Source of the DNA: Chloroflexota bacterium
GTDB taxonomy: Bacteria > Chloroflexota > UBA4733
Assembly: GCA_025980355.1 (NCBI GenBank)
Contig: JAICXR010000011.1
Location: 1 to 19,059, forward strand
Reading direction: 5' to 3'
Length of the DNA stretch: 19,059 bases
Shown here: one piece after another, positions 1-7,662 of the stretch
Position numbering within the stretch: position 1 is the stretch's first letter
How the letters are laid out: each line of letters opens with the position of its first letter
Notes under the pieces: generated by a model
The model's database searches: none
What the model was told of the DNA's origin: nothing
Seen by the model: the letters and a program-made list of their open reading frames with translations, nothing else
Made by a program: the position numbers and the translations under genes

Positions 1-762
1 CACGACCTCAGCCTGCACGTCCCCGCCGGGCAGACGCTCGCCATTATCGGCCCGAGCGGGGCCGGGAAGTCAACCATGGTGAGCCTGATCCCCCGCTTCT
101 ATGATCCGTCCAAAGGGACCATTCTGATCGACGACCATGACGTGCGCGCCTACCGACTGCACGATCTGCGCACCAACATCGCCATGGTGTTGCAGGAGAC
201 CTTCCTGTTCAATCTCAGCGTCCGAGACAACATCCGTTACGGCCGTCCCGACGCGAGCGACGCCGAGGTGGAGCAGGCGGCGCGGGTGGCCGACGCCCAC
301 CGCTTCATCGGCGAAGACCTTGCGGACGGCTACGACACCATCATCGGCGAGAAGGGCGTGCGCCTGTCCGGCGGCCAGCGCCAGCGCCTGGCGATCGCCC
401 GGGCCATCTGCGCGCAACCCAGCATCCTGATCCTCGATGAAGCGACGTCGAGCGTGGACACGCGCACCGACGCCACGATTCAGCAGGGCCTGAGCGAGGT
501 GCTGGCCGGGCGCACGACGATCCTGATCGCCCACCGCCTCTCCACCGTCCAGAAGGCCCAGCAGATTCTCTTGCTCCATGGTGGGCGGGCCCTGGCGATC
601 GGCAGCCACGATCAGCTCATGCGCACCAGCCCGGAGTACCGGCGGCTGCACGACCTGCAGAGCGACAAGGGCGACGTGGCGGACGCCGCGATCAACGCCC
701 TCTTCGCCGAACTGGAGGCGAAAGAGGCGGCGGAGGCCGCCGTACCGGCAGGCGTGCGATGA
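1..762 (+). CDS. ABC exporter half-transporter, ATP-binding C-terminal part (5' end outside window)
   Basis: Only the nucleotide-binding domain is inside the window; the reading frame is open from base 1, so the membrane domain lies upstream. Seen in the 253-residue fragment: Walker A GPSGAGKST (residues 17-25), Q-loop Gln65 in VLQETF, a perfect signature LSGGQ (122-126), Walker B ILILDE (142-147) with the catalytic Glu147, and the H-loop His178. This is the arrangement of type IV (MsbA/LmrA-like) exporters, which bind ATP at the inner face of the membrane to move lipids, drugs or peptides outward. The stop overlaps the ATG of the next gene (ATGA), and that gene is a second full half-transporter, so the two probably form a heterodimer. 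Substrate cannot be told. The ATP-binding call is very secure; substrate and pairing are inferred. Confidence 0.95.
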   Translation, partial: HDLSLHVPAGQTLAIIGPSGAGKSTMVSLIPRFYDPSKGTILIDDHDVRAYRLHDLRTNIAMVLQETFLFNLSVRDNIRYGRPDASDAEVEQAARVADAHRFIGEDLADGYDTIIGEKGVRLSGGQRQRLAIARAICAQPSILILDEATSSVDTRTDATIQQGLSEVLAGRTTILIAHRLSTVQKAQQILLLHGGRALAIGSHDQLMRTSPEYRRLHDLQSDKGDVADAAINALFAELEAKEAAEAAVPAGVR

Positions 763-2546
763 GGATGCGCACCATCCGCGAGCCCCTGGCCGCCGATCGG
801 CCCGTCGACGTCCGCGGCACGCTGCGCCGTCTGGCCGGTTACCTGGCCCCGTACCGGCTGCTGATCGTCCTCTCCATCGCCGCCAGCATCGGCCTCTCGC
901 TGCTCACCCTGCTGCCGGCCATGCTGACGCGGGAGATCATCGACACCGTCATCCCCAGCAACAGCGCGGCCCAGGCCCTGTCGGTCGGCTTGCTACTGGC
1001 CCTGGTTTACGCCGTCCGCGCCGCCATGGTCGTCGTCAACCAGTACATCATCACCTGGATCGGCCAGCAACTGGTCTACAACCTGAGCAAAGAGCTGTTC
1101 GGCCACGTCCAGCGCCTGCCCATGCGCTTCCACGAGAGCATGGAGACGGGCCAGATCATGTCGCGGGTGACGAACGACGTCGGCTCGCTACAACAGGCCC
1201 TGCTCGGCGGCGCCGTCACCGCCGCCGTCAGCGTGCTCAACCTGGTGGTCTACCTGGTCGTGCTGCTGTTCTTGAACTGGCAGATGACCTTGCTGATCCT
1301 GACGACGGTGCCGGCGACCGTCGCTTCCAGCATCATCGTCTCTAGCCTGCTGCGCCCGCGCTACCGGGACGTCCAGGCGAAGATCGGCGCCGTGACGGCG
1401 AGCTTGCAAGAGAACGTGGCCGGCATCCGGGTCAGCAAGGCGTTCGCCCGCGAGGAGCGCAGCATCGCCCAGTTCGCCCTGCGCACGCAGGACAACTACG
1501 ACGCCAGCACCCGCACCGCCCGCATCCAGGCGGGCTATGGCCCCACGACCCAACTGATCGGCGGCCTCGGCACCTGCTTGATCCTCTGGTACGGCGGCTC
1601 CCAGATCATGGGGCAGAACCTCAGCCTGGGCGAACTGGTGGCGTTCATGAGCTACGTCACCCTCTTCTATTCGCCGATCAACTCCCTCACCAGCGTCAAC
1701 AACACCTTGCAGCAGGCCTTGGCGTCCGCCGACCGCGTCTTCCAGTTCCTGGACGAGACGCCGGAGGACCTGGACCCGCCGGATGCCGTCGTGCTGGACC
1801 GCGTGGCCGGTCGGGTCGACTTCCAGCATGTCTGGTTCGGCTACGACCCCGGCCAACCGGTGCTCAACGACATCGACCTGCACGTGCGGCCGGGCGAGAT
1901 CATCGCCCTGGTCGGCACCACCGGCGCCGGCAAGACCAGCCTGGTCAACCTGATCCCCCGCTTCTATCTGGTCACGGACGGTCGGGTCGAGATCGACGGC
2001 CATGACGTGCGCGATGTGCGCCTGGACTCGTTGCGCACGCAGATCGCCGTCGTCCTCCAGGAGACCTACCTCTTCGCCTCGAGCGTCCGGCAGAACATCG
2101 CCTTCAGCCGCCCGGAAGCGTCGCTCGATGAGGTCGTCGCCGCGGCGCGGGCGGCCAACGCCCACGAGTTCATCGTGGCGATGCCGGACGGCTACGACAG
2201 CGACGTCGGGCAGGGCGGCTCCAAGCTCTCCCGCGGCGAACGGCAGCGGCTGGCGATCGCCCGCGCCATCCTGGCCGACCGCCCGATCCTGATCCTGGAC
2301 GAAGCCACCTCCGACGTCGACCGGGAGACGGAAGCGCTGATCCAGCACGCCCTGGAGCGCGTCATGCACGGCCGCACGACGTTCGTCATCGCCCACCGCC
2401 TCGCCACGATCCGTAAGGCCGACCGCGTCCTGGTGATGGAACATGGGCGCATCATCGAGCAGGGCTCGCACGAGGAACTGCTGCGCCTGGAGGGCGCCTA
2501 CGCGCGGCTGCATCGCATGCAGTTTGCCGGCGAGCCGCCCGGCTAG
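759..2546 (+). CDS. ABC exporter half-transporter (fused membrane and ATP-binding domains)
   Basis: A complete 595-aa half-transporter. Residues about 30-325 form the six-helix membrane domain (hydrophobic stretches near 33-55, 75-95, 152-195 and 265-305), with the usual RFHES...GQIMSRVTND coupling region at 123-140. The ATPase domain follows: Walker A GTTGAGKTS (386-394), Q-loop Gln434, Walker B ILILDE (510-515) and H-loop His546. The signature is LSRGE (490-494), not LSGGQ, while the upstream partner has a perfect LSGGQ; such asymmetry is typical of heterodimeric exporters with one weakened ATP site. Start chosen because its ATG overlaps the preceding stop (ATGA), implying translational coupling; a second ATG two codons later is possible. 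The stop shares a CTAG with the convergent hydrolase gene. Substrate unknown. Confidence 0.95.
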   Translation: MRMRTIREPLAADRPVDVRGTLRRLAGYLAPYRLLIVLSIAASIGLSLLTLLPAMLTREIIDTVIPSNSAAQALSVGLLLALVYAVRAAMVVVNQYIITWIGQQLVYNLSKELFGHVQRLPMRFHESMETGQIMSRVTNDVGSLQQALLGGAVTAAVSVLNLVVYLVVLLFLNWQMTLLILTTVPATVASSIIVSSLLRPRYRDVQAKIGAVTASLQENVAGIRVSKAFAREERSIAQFALRTQDNYDASTRTARIQAGYGPTTQLIGGLGTCLILWYGGSQIMGQNLSLGELVAFMSYVTLFYSPINSLTSVNNTLQQALASADRVFQFLDETPEDLDPPDAVVLDRVAGRVDFQHVWFGYDPGQPVLNDIDLHVRPGEIIALVGTTGAGKTSLVNLIPRFYLVTDGRVEIDGHDVRDVRLDSLRTQIAVVLQETYLFASSVRQNIAFSRPEASLDEVVAAARAANAHEFIVAMPDGYDSDVGQGGSKLSRGERQRLAIARAILADRPILILDEATSDVDRETEALIQHALERVMHGRTTFVIAHRLATIRKADRVLVMEHGRIIEQGSHEELLRLEGAYARLHRMQFAGEPPG

Positions 2547-3232
2547 CCCCCCAGCGTCTCCCGGAGAAACGCCAGCGTCCGCTCCCAGGCGAGGGTGGCG
2601 GCGGCGCGGTCGTACACTTCCGGTCGGGTGTCGTTGAAGAAGGCGTGGTGCGTGCCGGGATAGAGGAAGATCTGCACCTCTTTCCCCGCCTGCTTCAACT
2701 CTGCCTCCAACTGCCGGGCCACTTCGGGTCCGGCAAAGTCGTCGATCTCGGCGTAGTGGCCTTGGACGGCGGCGTTGAGCGTCGCCCAGGTCTGCCCTTC
2801 GGCGTGCGCCGGGCCGGCGCCGTAGAACGGCACGGCCGCCCGGATGGCGTCCGGGCGTTGTTGCGCCAGTTGCAGGGCGAGGCTGCCGCCCATGCAGAAG
2901 CCGACGACGCCCAGGCCTTCGCCGGTGACGGCGGCCTGCCCCTGGAGGTAGTCCACCGCGCCGCTCATGTCCTTGGCAACCTGCTGCAAATTCAGCGCCA
3001 TGCTGTGTTTCGCCGCTTCATCGGGCTCCTTGGTCGTCGTGCCGTGATAGAGGTCCGGCGCCAGGGCGACAAACCCGGCCTGCGCGAAACGCTCGCAGAC
3101 GTCCTTGATGTGGTCGACCAGCCCCCACCATTCCTGAATGACGACAACACCTGGCCCTTTCCCCGATGGAGGAACGGCTAGCCAGCCCCGGTCACTGCCG
3201 CCATTGCTCGGAAATTCGACGCTCTTTCCCAT
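2543..3232 (-). CDS. Dienelactone hydrolase family protein
   Basis: A 229-aa alpha/beta hydrolase of the dienelactone hydrolase family (carboxymethylenebutenolidase-like), probably cytoplasmic. Key residues seen: QEWWG with Glu34, the nucleophile elbow GFCMGG with Cys113, an acid at Asp164/Asp165, and the catalytic His196 in THHAFF. Cysteine as nucleophile is the hallmark of this family, which opens lactone rings in catechol breakdown, although many genomic members have unknown substrates. Length is normal for the family. The start at 3232 was preferred to an ATG nine codons upstream because a GGAG Shine-Dalgarno lies five bases before it and the homologous fold begins here. No other catechol-pathway gene is adjacent, so the true substrate is open. 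It is divergent from the amidohydrolase operon and convergent with the exporter pair. Confidence 0.93.
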   Translation of the reverse strand: MGKSVEFPSNGGSDRGWLAVPPSGKGPGVVVIQEWWGLVDHIKDVCERFAQAGFVALAPDLYHGTTTKEPDEAAKHSMALNLQQVAKDMSGAVDYLQGQAAVTGEGLGVVGFCMGGSLALQLAQQRPDAIRAAVPFYGAGPAHAEGQTWATLNAAVQGHYAEIDDFAGPEVARQLEAELKQAGKEVQIFLYPGTHHAFFNDTRPEVYDRAAATLAWERTLAFLRETLGG

Positions 3233-3237
3233 CGTTG

Positions 3238-3242
3238 CTCCA
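3238..3242 (-). promoter_or_regulatory. Ribosome binding site deciding the dienelactone hydrolase start
   Basis: TGGAG on the minus strand, five bases before the ATG at 3232. The in-frame ATG at 3259 has no comparable site, so the shorter protein is favoured. Confidence 0.6.
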
Positions 3243-3307
3243 GTTCTCTGCCGCGTCATGCTGCCGCGTGGCGCGATCCAGCCAGTCCGTCATCGCTGAC
3301 CGGCTAT

Positions 3308-3334
3308 GCAGGATTGATACCTGCTATGATCATA
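3308..3334 (+). promoter_or_regulatory. Putative extended -10 promoter with overlapping operator-like inverted repeats
   Basis: TGC-TATGAT at 3322-3330 matches an extended -10 element and lies about 70 bases before the amidohydrolase start. No good -35 is present, as expected for the extended class. The -10 is part of a perfect 10-base palindrome TATGATCATA (3325-3334), directly preceded by an inverted repeat GCAGG-N7-CCTGC (3308-3324). Because the palindrome carries TATGAT on both strands, it could also feed the divergent hydrolase gene. A bound repressor or activator is inferred only from the symmetry. Confidence 0.4.
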
Positions 3335-3386
3335 CACAGCGGTTCGTCCGGAGTCGCGTTGCGCGATGACCCTGATTCCAGCGTCT

Positions 3387-3394
3387 GGAGGTGG
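3387..3394 (+). promoter_or_regulatory. Ribosome binding site deciding the amidohydrolase start
   Basis: GGAGGTGG six bases before the ATG at 3401. It selects this start over an in-frame upstream ATG at 3314, which would place coding sequence across the likely promoter. Confidence 0.7.
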
Positions 3395-3400
3395 TCGGCA

Positions 3401-4540
3401 ATGGTCACGATGATCGGTACACGACCGGTGAAGGCGCCGGGTTGGACCGGCAAGCCACGCACGGACCTGGCCCTGATCGACTGCGATGTCCACCAGACGA
3501 TCAAGAATCCGGAGGACCTCTTCCCCTACCTCCCCGCCGTCTACAAGCAGCAGATTGTGGAACAGGGGCTGCGCTTCCCCGGCTCCGGCTACTTCAACGT
3601 CGCCAAGGACGCCGCGCGCACCGACCTGGCGGAGGGCTGCGACGTCAACAAGCCCCACGACGGGCGTTCGCGCGGTACCGACTACGAGATCGTGCGCGAG
3701 CAGCACCTGGACCTCTGGAATATCGACCACGCCCTGCTCACCGGCTCCAGCGTCTACGGCGCTTCGATCCTGCCGGATCCGGATTTTGCCGCCGCCGTCT
3801 GCCGGGCCTTCAACGACTGGACCCTGGAGCACTGGGTGGCCCAGGACGACCGCTTCCTTGTGGCGCTGGCCGTCTCCACGTCCGATCCGCAGTTGGCGGT
3901 GCAGGAGATCGACCGTCTGGGCGACCATCCGAAGGTTGCGGCGATCATGCTGCCGACCGGCGCCCGCATACCCTACGGCAACCGCCATTACCACCCGATC
4001 TGGGCGGCTTGCGAACGACACGGACTGGTCGTCGGCATCCACCCCGGCAGCGAGGGGGCGGGCATGGCGGGTCCGCCGACCGGCGTCGGCTATCCGACGT
4101 ACTACATCGAAACGCGCATGGCGCGGCCCCAGATGGCGATGGCCCACGCTGTCTCCTTTATCGCCGAGGGCGTGTTCGAGAAGTACCCCCGGTTGCGGGT
4201 GCTGTTCGATGAGTGCGACCAGTTCTGGGCCGTCGGCCTGATGTGGCACATGGACGCCGACTGGAAATCGCTGCGCGACCAGACGCCCTGGGTGCAGCGA
4301 CTGCCGAGTGAGTACTTCCGGCAACACATCAGGGTCGGCTCCCAGCCGATGCTGGAGGCGGCCAGCAACGAGCAGTTCTTCTGCCTCCTCGACGCCATGC
4401 ACGCCGAGGAGACGCTCGTGTACGCCTCGGACTGGCCGCACTGGGACTGGGATGATCCGGCGACCACGTTCCCCAAGCTGCCGGAGCGTCTGCATCGCCG
4501 CATCTTCAGCGAGAACGCGCGGGAGCTCTTCGGCCTCTGA
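3401..4540 (+). CDS. Amidohydrolase-2 family metal-dependent hydrolase
   Basis: A 379-aa TIM-barrel protein of the amidohydrolase-2 family (PF04909; relatives include ACMSD and gamma-resorcylate decarboxylase). Seen: the strand-1 metal motif DCDVH (residues 27-31, giving the D-x-H pair 29/31), His214 in GIHPG, Glu271 in FDECDQFW, and the late Asp344 in SDWPHWD, with the usual C-terminal NARELFGL. Members hydrolyse or decarboxylate small organic acids and lactones; the substrate here cannot be read. Its stop overlaps the start of a Rieske iron-sulfur protein by one base (TGATG), so the two are almost certainly co-expressed, and an oxidative partner step is a reasonable inference. A likely regulated promoter lies at 3308-3334. 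Start set by a strong Shine-Dalgarno. Confidence 0.93.
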   Translation: MVTMIGTRPVKAPGWTGKPRTDLALIDCDVHQTIKNPEDLFPYLPAVYKQQIVEQGLRFPGSGYFNVAKDAARTDLAEGCDVNKPHDGRSRGTDYEIVREQHLDLWNIDHALLTGSSVYGASILPDPDFAAAVCRAFNDWTLEHWVAQDDRFLVALAVSTSDPQLAVQEIDRLGDHPKVAAIMLPTGARIPYGNRHYHPIWAACERHGLVVGIHPGSEGAGMAGPPTGVGYPTYYIETRMARPQMAMAHAVSFIAEGVFEKYPRLRVLFDECDQFWAVGLMWHMDADWKSLRDQTPWVQRLPSEYFRQHIRVGSQPMLEAASNEQFFCLLDAMHAEETLVYASDWPHWDWDDPATTFPKLPERLHRRIFSENARELFGL

Positions 4541-4965
4541 TGGCGGACGATCGCCCCCGCCGCGTCGTTGCCGGCCGCGTCGAAGACATCGCGCCCGGCA
4601 GCCGCAAGATTATCGTGCCCTTCCGGGGGCGGGCCGGCATCGGCGTCTTCAACGTCAACGGCGCCTACTTTGCGCTGCGCAACCTCTGCCCCCACAAACA
4701 GGGGCCGCTTTGTACCGGGCGGGTGAGCGGTCGGGTCGTCGCCACGGCGCCGCCATCTACCTATGCGCCGCAGTTGGAACTCGTGCGCGACGGCGAGATC
4801 ATCCGCTGTCCCTGGCACCTCTACGAGTTCGAGATCGCCACCGGCCGCTGCCTGGTCGACCAGAAGCTGCGCGTGAAGACGTTCCCGGTGGCGGTGGAGG
4901 GCGACGAAGTCGTGGTCTATGCCGACGAGGCGGATGTACCACCGTTGATTCCTGACGAAACGTGA
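4540..4965 (+). CDS. Rieske [2Fe-2S] ferredoxin-like protein with a long inter-motif insert
   Basis: A 141-aa single-domain Rieske protein. The cluster ligands are Cys50 and His52 (CPH) and Cys90 and His93 (CPWH), enough for one [2Fe-2S] centre. About 37 residues separate the two motifs, roughly 20 more than in ordinary Rieske ferredoxins; the extra segment runs over about residues 66-88. Cys58 and Cys104 are additional cysteines, not obviously ligands. There is no membrane anchor or signal peptide, so it should be cytoplasmic. It is translationally coupled to the amidohydrolase (one-base overlap). Known Rieske ferredoxins pass electrons to oxygenases, but no oxygenase subunit is in the window, so it may serve as an electron carrier for a distant enzyme or be a regulatory/structural partner. 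Family call secure, role unknown. Confidence 0.92.
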   Translation: MADDRPRRVVAGRVEDIAPGSRKIIVPFRGRAGIGVFNVNGAYFALRNLCPHKQGPLCTGRVSGRVVATAPPSTYAPQLELVRDGEIIRCPWHLYEFEIATGRCLVDQKLRVKTFPVAVEGDEVVVYADEADVPPLIPDET

Positions 4966-4995
4966 GACGTTCGACGAAGAAAGGTTAACCGCCCT

Positions 4996-5667
4996 ATGGT
5001 TGCTGAGACTGCTGTACCGTTCCCGACGGTGAGCGAACGGGCGAACGAAATCATTCGTCGCCTCCACGCCGCCTATCCCGACGCTCGGTGTTCACTCGAC
5101 TATGCGGACGCCTTCCAGTTGTTGGTCGCCACGATCCTTTCCGCCCAGTGTACGGACGAGCGCGTCAACATGGTGACGCCGGCCCTCTTTGCCCGCTTCC
5201 CCACGCCGGCGGCGATGGCCGAGGCGTCGACGGAAGACGTGGAAGCGCTGATCAAGTCCACCGGCTTCTATCACAACAAGGCCAAGAGCATCCTCGGCGC
5301 GGCGCGCAAGCTGGTTGAGGACTTTGAGGGCGAGGTGCCTCGGACGATGGCCGAGCTGCTCAGCGTCCCCGGCGCCGCCCGCAAGACGGCCAACGTGGTG
5401 CTCTCCAACGCCTACGATGTCGTGGAAGGCATCGCCGTCGACACCCACGTCGGGCGCCTGGCCGGGCGGTTGGGCTTCTCGTCGGAAGCCGCCCCGGAAA
5501 AGATCGAACGCGACCTCATGCGCGCCTTGCCGCGCGAGGAGTGGTGCTTCACGAACCACGCCTTGATCGCCCACGGCCGCGCCATCTGCCAGGCACGCAA
5601 GCCGAACTGCGCCGGATGCGTGCTGGTTGACCTCTGCCCGACCGGAGCGGGCCAGACGCCGGCTTGA
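4996..5667 (+). CDS. nth: Endonuclease III (DNA glycosylase/AP lyase)
   Basis: A 223-aa protein with every hallmark of endonuclease III, the base-excision-repair enzyme that removes oxidised pyrimidines and cleaves the abasic site. Residues about 30-195 are the HhH-GPD fold; the hairpin reads VPGAARKTA (124-132) with catalytic Lys130 and the catalytic Asp149 in VDTHVGR. The C-terminal [4Fe-4S] loop has Cys198, Cys205, Cys208 and Cys214 (C-x6-C-x2-C-x5-C), the canonical spacing. The second hairpin glycine is alanine (GAARK rather than GVGRK), a substitution that leaves the catalytic Lys in place. A purine-rich AGAAAGG lies 11 bases before the ATG. It follows the Rieske gene by 30 bases in the same direction and may be read through from it. 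Very secure. Confidence 0.97.
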   Translation: MVAETAVPFPTVSERANEIIRRLHAAYPDARCSLDYADAFQLLVATILSAQCTDERVNMVTPALFARFPTPAAMAEASTEDVEALIKSTGFYHNKAKSILGAARKLVEDFEGEVPRTMAELLSVPGAARKTANVVLSNAYDVVEGIAVDTHVGRLAGRLGFSSEAAPEKIERDLMRALPREEWCFTNHALIAHGRAICQARKPNCAGCVLVDLCPTGAGQTPA

Positions 5668-5688
5668 GGGTGCAGGAGGTGCGGCGAC

Positions 5689-6801
5689 TTAGCGGGCGCG
5701 GGCGTACACCATCCCGCCGGCGTGCTTGACGCTGCCTTTCATCTCCAGCATGGTGAGCGTGCTGGAGACCGTGGCGATCGGCAGGGATGTCGCCCGGGAG
5801 AGGTCGTCGACATGGAGGGGCTCGGCGCTGAGCGCGCGGAGGAGGGCGCTCTCCAGGTCGTTGTCGGGCAGGAGATCGACCAGGCGGAGTTGCTCGGCGA
5901 CGAGGTCGGGGTTGAGTTCTTCCAGGATGTCCTCCACGCGGGCGACCAGCTTCGCCTCGCCATGGCGGATCAGGGCATTGGTGCCGGCACTGTGCGTCGA
6001 CGTGATGCTGCCGGGCACGGCGAACACCTCGCGGTTCTGTTCCAACGCCATGTGCGCCGTGATCAGGGCGCCGCTGACCTCGCCCGCCTCGATGACCAGG
6101 GTGCCGCGGGTCATGCCGGCGATCAGGCGGTTGCGCGCCGGGAAGTTGTCCCGTTCCGGCTTTGTACCGGGCGCGTACTCGGAGAGTAGCGCCCCATGCT
6201 CGATAACCGCCGCGGCCAACGAGCGGTGTTCGCTGGGATAGATCGTATCGACGCCGCTTCCCAGCACCGCGATCGTGCGCCCACCGCTTTGGAGCGCCGC
6301 GCGGTGGGCGACCGCGTCGATGCCCCGGGCCAGGCCGGACACGATCGTCACACCGCTGGCGACCAGGGCGGAGACGAAGCGCTCGGTGACGAGGCGGCCA
6401 TACGGCGTGGCGCTGCGCGTGCCGACGACGGCCAGCGCCAGCGCGTCCTCCGGCAGGAGCGTGCCGCGGCGGAAGAGCACCGGCGGGGGAGCATAGATCT
6501 CTTTGAGCAAGGGTGGATAGTCCGCGTCGGGGAGCGTCACGACCTCGATCCCCTGCGCGGTGATGCGGCCATGCGCTTGCACCGGGTCCTGGCCGGCTCG
6601 GAAGGCGATCAGGGCGTCCGCGGTGCGGGCGTCCAGGCCGGCCGCGCGTAGCTGCGCGAGCGGCGCTTCCCAGGCGGCGGTGGCGCTACCGAAGCCGTCC
6701 AGCAGGCGGCCGAACTTCACCGGACCGAGGCCGGACACACGCAAGAGCGCGGTCCAGTGGGCTCGCTCGCTGTCGTCCAAAGGAGCGTCCGGTGTTGTCA
6801 T
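5689..6801 (-). CDS. dprA: DNA-processing protein DprA (Smf)
   Basis: A 370-aa DprA/Smf homologue. DprA binds incoming single-stranded DNA and loads RecA during natural transformation. Seen in order: an N-terminal helix-hairpin-helix-like region (about 12-65), the Rossmann-fold DprA domain with VGTRSATPYG (126-135), SGLARGIDAVAH (155-166), FPARNRLIAGM (220-230) and GTNALIRHGE (273-282), and a C-terminal winged-helix domain (about 315-370), so the protein is full length. The ATG at 6801 was preferred to the longer open frame (to 6897) because the extra 32 residues are low-quality and overlap the divergent gene. No Shine-Dalgarno is visible; a TATCAT box ends seven bases before the ATG, so a leaderless transcript is possible. 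No other competence gene is present here. Confidence 0.96.
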   Translation of the reverse strand: MTTPDAPLDDSERAHWTALLRVSGLGPVKFGRLLDGFGSATAAWEAPLAQLRAAGLDARTADALIAFRAGQDPVQAHGRITAQGIEVVTLPDADYPPLLKEIYAPPPVLFRRGTLLPEDALALAVVGTRSATPYGRLVTERFVSALVASGVTIVSGLARGIDAVAHRAALQSGGRTIAVLGSGVDTIYPSEHRSLAAAVIEHGALLSEYAPGTKPERDNFPARNRLIAGMTRGTLVIEAGEVSGALITAHMALEQNREVFAVPGSITSTHSAGTNALIRHGEAKLVARVEDILEELNPDLVAEQLRLVDLLPDNDLESALLRALSAEPLHVDDLSRATSLPIATVSSTLTMLEMKGSVKHAGGMVYARAR

Positions 6802-6810
6802 CGGGGGATG

Positions 6811-6832
6811 ATACCACCACCGATGGTATAGT
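6811..6832 (+). promoter_or_regulatory. Divergent promoter region between dprA and the DUF624-like gene
   Basis: TGG-TATAGT (6824-6832) fits an extended -10 for the rightward gene starting at 6866. It overlaps an inverted repeat ATACCA-N7-TGGTAT (6811-6829), which could be an operator acting on both divergent genes. Prediction from sequence form only. Confidence 0.35.
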
Positions 6833-6865
6833 GATGGACCACCACTCGCACCATGAAAGGTCAAC

Positions 6866-7627
6866 GTGCTGCGCCTGTTCCGCCTGCTGTGGTCCACCCT
6901 TGGCGATTACTACTATGAGATCATCCCCTTCACCGCCCTCAACCTGATGTGGCTGGCCGCATTGTTTGGGCTGCCCCTGATCGGCGGGGCGATCGTCCGG
7001 GCGTTCCCGGTTCCTCCGGCCATTCTGGCGTTCATCGCCAGCCTGATCTGCATTCCGCCCGCCCTAGCCGGCCTTTTTAGCGCCGCGCGGACGTTTGCCG
7101 ACGGCTACAGCATCGGGCCGCGCGACTTCTTCCGGGGTTTCCGGCGCTACTTCTGGCGTTCCTGGCAACTGGCCCTCGCCGATCTGCTGGCGGGCGCCCT
7201 GGTGCTTGCCAACCTCTACTTCTACCTGAAGCTGCCCGGCGCCGCCAAACTCATCGCGATCCTCTGGCTGTACGTGGTCGTCTTCTGGTTCGCCTTGCAG
7301 CCGTACCTGTTCGGGCTGCTCGTCTACCAGAACGACAAGCGGCTGCGCACGACGGCGCGCAATGCCGCGCTGCTGGTGCTGGCGAACATTGGTCCGTCGC
7401 TGGCGCTGCTGCTGCTGGCGGCGATCTTCGTCTTCCTCAGCATCGGGCTCGGCTTGCCCTTCCTGGCCTTCACGTCCATCGTCTGTGCCATCTGGTTCAC
7501 GCGCGCCCTGGATATCCTGCTCGTGAAGTATCCCAGGGCGCGCCGCGTCGACCCGACGGAACCGGAACACGGGGTCTCCCAGCGGACGGCGCCTCGCGGG
7601 GGCTACGGAGCCCGCGGACCGCGTTGA
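6866..7627 (+). CDS. YesL/DUF624-like polytopic membrane protein
   Basis: A 253-aa integral membrane protein with about six hydrophobic segments (near residues 18-45, 50-73, 103-121, 128-153, 166-192 and 194-215). The N-terminus (MLRLFRLLW...LGDYYY), the central RDFFRGFRRYFWRSW and the overall length resemble the YesL/DUF624 family, whose members often sit beside sugar transporters but have no settled function. The C-terminal 35 residues are charged and Gly/Arg-rich, predicted to be cytoplasmic. The GTG start is supported by GAAAGG five bases upstream (6855-6860). It is transcribed away from dprA and is followed after 35 bases by an opposing reading frame. Membrane topology is clear; family membership is by resemblance only. 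Confidence 0.85.
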   Translation: MLRLFRLLWSTLGDYYYEIIPFTALNLMWLAALFGLPLIGGAIVRAFPVPPAILAFIASLICIPPALAGLFSAARTFADGYSIGPRDFFRGFRRYFWRSWQLALADLLAGALVLANLYFYLKLPGAAKLIAILWLYVVVFWFALQPYLFGLLVYQNDKRLRTTARNAALLVLANIGPSLALLLLAAIFVFLSIGLGLPFLAFTSIVCAIWFTRALDILLVKYPRARRVDPTEPEHGVSQRTAPRGGYGARGPR

Positions 7628-7662
7628 GCCGTGGCGCCCTTTCGGTCGGCGCCGCCTTCCGG

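Noticed and set aside
1188..2513. A 441-codon minus-strand frame opposite the second ABC exporter
   Set aside because: Mirror of the exporter, without motifs of its own.
3290..4495. A 401-codon minus-strand frame opposite the amidohydrolase
   Set aside because: The amidohydrolase has the metal ligands and a strong ribosome site; the opposite frame has neither motifs nor a start signal.
5368..5394. GAARK in the endonuclease III hairpin as a sign of inactivation
   Set aside because: The catalytic Lys130 and Asp149 and all four cluster cysteines are intact; alanine at this place is likely tolerated.
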